Source: an uncultured Verrucomicrobiota bacterium
GTDB taxonomy: Bacteria; Verrucomicrobiota; Verrucomicrobiae; Opitutales; Opitutaceae
Reading direction: 5' to 3'
Length of the DNA stretch: 24,002 nt
NCBI GenBank assembly: GCA_946482165.1
Contig: CAMLQS010000029.1
Span: 1 to 24,002, forward strand
Part shown: positions 22,519-24,002 of the stretch, piece by piece
Layout: the number at the start of each line of letters is the position of its first letter
Position numbering within the stretch: the stretch's first letter is position 1
Position numbers and translations under genes: made by a program
Notes under the pieces: model-generated
Told to the model about the DNA's origin: nothing
Database searches by the model: none
The model's input: only the letters and a program-made list of their open reading frames with translations

Positions 22519-23934
22519 CTAGGCGCCACCGGGCGGGGGAACGTCGCGTCGCACGCAGGGCAGCAGGGCTGCGTCCTGCATGCCGTGGATGATTTTTTTG
22601 TCCGGGGGGCAAAAGGTCGCCAAGGCGCCGCTCAATTCGGCTTTGTCGCCGATAACAAAAAAATACGGGCAAAGCCGGAGGCGTCCCGACTCGGGAGCCG
22701 CGTCGCCGCCCGCCGCGGGATAGAGCGCGTGGCTCGCTCGCCGCGGCTTCCGGTAGTTTTGCAAGATGTGGAGATTGTTCGGCGCATCCGTGATCGCGAT
22801 GTCGACCGCGGATTGCCATTCCTCGCGGGAGCAGTCGGCCCCGTAGGCCACGCTGCGCGCGCCCCAGGCGGTTTCGTGGAAGCCCGAAATTTTCAGGATG
22901 AGTTCGCGCTCCTTTTTCGAGGCCTCGATCAGCCCGCGCCAATCGCTCAGCGCGCGTCCCCCGACGTTTGGACCGACCAGGGTCGCGCCCGGAGGCAGAG
23001 GCGCCGGATCGACCACCCACGAGGACGGGATCAACGCCTTGAGCCGCTCGCGGGATTTTGCCGGCAAAGTTTCCGCCCAGTATTCCTGCAGGAGATGGTG
23101 GTGGAACAAGGCGAGCCCGAGCTTCTCTTCCTGAAACGCGCGCATCGGCGGCGTGATCGCCACCTCGCCCGCCGCCCACGATTCGAAAAAGTAGTGCGCG
23201 GTCGGAACGCGCTCGAGGTCGAAGAGCTCGAAAAAGCGGTAGATGATGTCGATCGTCTCCGGGTTGCCTTCGACGTCGAAGCAGAGCGAGGACCCGAGGG
23301 GGAAAATATCGTCGGGCGACAGGCAAAAGACACGCTTGCCCAGCAGCTGCAGCTGTTCGGCTAGCCATTCCATCTCGGGGCGGTAGGTCGCGGCCTCCTC
23401 GCTCACCACCAGGGCGATGAGCGGATTGCGGATGTCGGAACGCAGCGCGGCGACGGCCCCGTGGAAATTCCGCACCATCGCGTCGCCCGCGCCCACGGCG
23501 TCGCCGGATTCCGAATACAGGCGGTTGAGAAACGCCGTGAGTCCGATGCCGCCGGGCACGGAGTCCAGCTCCGTCAGCGCCCAGCCTTCGTCGGTAAGCA
23601 GCAAGTCGGGCCGCAAAACGGACGGCATCGCGCCGCGGTTTTTGGGGTCCCGGGCGTGCGACACGAGCGTCTCCGGTTTTCCGCGGTCCAGATATTCCGC
23701 CACCCAGGGCGCGAGCAGGGGCTTGTTGCGCAGCAGGTTTTTCCCGGCGGCGCTGCGCAAGTAAAGCGTCTCCAGCGCGCGGTGGTAGTCGAGGCAGGCG
23801 ACGCCGATCTCGCGCAAATCCTCGAGTTGCGCCGACGTGAGCGGCCAGGCTTCGGGCGCCAGCCGCCAGGTCTTGTTTTCGAAAAGCGAGGTCTTTGCGA
23901 AGGCGTCCTTCAGGGCTTCGTAGGCGAGCGGCAT
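22519..23934 (-). CDS. Conserved-looking hypothetical protein, 471 residues
   Basis: Not firmly recognised. It is a soluble protein with no signal peptide or membrane segment. Notable stretches are SVLRPDLLLTDEGWALTELDSVPGGIGL (about 104-131), IALVVSEEAATYRPEMEWLAEQLQLLGKRVFCLSPDDIF, DIIYRFFELFDLERVP, ITPPMRAFQEEKLGLALFHHHLL, LILKISGFHETAWGARSV and YFFVIGDKAELSGALATFCPPDKKIIHGMQDAAL at the end. The order of an 'E(L)DSVPGG' block followed by strands with charged ends reminds me of circularly permuted ATP-grasp or glutathionylspermidine-synthase-like ligases, where Lys in a strand like LILKISG binds ATP; this is a guess. The start at 23934 is preceded by GGTGACTCC. It stands alone upstream of the tRNA. 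Confidence 0.75.
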   Translation of the reverse strand: MPLAYEALKDAFAKTSLFENKTWRLAPEAWPLTSAQLEDLREIGVACLDYHRALETLYLRSAAGKNLLRNKPLLAPWVAEYLDRGKPETLVSHARDPKNRGAMPSVLRPDLLLTDEGWALTELDSVPGGIGLTAFLNRLYSESGDAVGAGDAMVRNFHGAVAALRSDIRNPLIALVVSEEAATYRPEMEWLAEQLQLLGKRVFCLSPDDIFPLGSSLCFDVEGNPETIDIIYRFFELFDLERVPTAHYFFESWAAGEVAITPPMRAFQEEKLGLALFHHHLLQEYWAETLPAKSRERLKALIPSSWVVDPAPLPPGATLVGPNVGGRALSDWRGLIEASKKERELILKISGFHETAWGARSVAYGADCSREEWQSAVDIAITDAPNNLHILQNYRKPRRASHALYPAAGGDAAPESGRLRLCPYFFVIGDKAELSGALATFCPPDKKIIHGMQDAALLPCVRRDVPPPGGA

Positions 23935-24002
23935 GGAGTCACCACGAGAACACAGCAGCGCGGCCGCGCAAGCGCGCGCCCGTTTCTCGCCAACGACTCC
24001 GC

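Overview
This is a GC-rich chromosomal window that looks like an Opitutus-type Verrucomicrobiota genome. The evidence is a very long double UvrA, in-frame mini-repeat peptides (HWSLVIG, GTGVPPVG) that I remember as common in predicted proteins of that phylum, a small basic helix-turn-helix protein, and leaders without Shine-Dalgarno sites. The assignment rests on these impressions, not on a search.

Layout. Positions 1-4620 (minus) hold most of a giant uvrA, open at the left edge, coding for two UvrA units in tandem. Upstream of it lie a DUF2959-type lipoprotein gene and a two-part GNAT acetyltransferase gene, also minus. A TonB-dependent receptor and a YfiR-family periplasmic protein (plus, 6686-9345) form a tightly coupled pair. 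mutS (minus) faces them and diverges from rpsP. Then, all plus, come rpsP, trmD, rplS, a transketolase gene, an SDR oxidoreductase gene and a basic HTH protein gene, with clear intrinsic terminators after rpsP, rplS, tkt and the HTH gene. rimM, normally next to trmD, is absent here. From 17841 to 23934 everything is minus: a 136-residue unknown, then a shikimate/nucleotide/lipid cluster transcribed tyrA, aroA, cmk, plsC, preceded by a tRNA-Ala(CGC) gene, and finally a 471-residue unknown protein.

The most unusual signal is a set of short repeats that share a 7-bp period but have three different unit sequences: CATTGGT, TTTCAAA and CAGGTTT, written in coding sense. They sit inside uvrA (several tracts), inside mutS and in the aroA-cmk spacer. 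All keep the host frame open; the long tracts lie in the one orientation that has no stop in any frame. Because one unit is 7 bp, gain or loss of a unit would shift frame in two DNA-repair genes. A second genome-style signal is a pyrimidine-rich leader (often TCC or CC directly before ATG) in place of a Shine-Dalgarno site at most genes.
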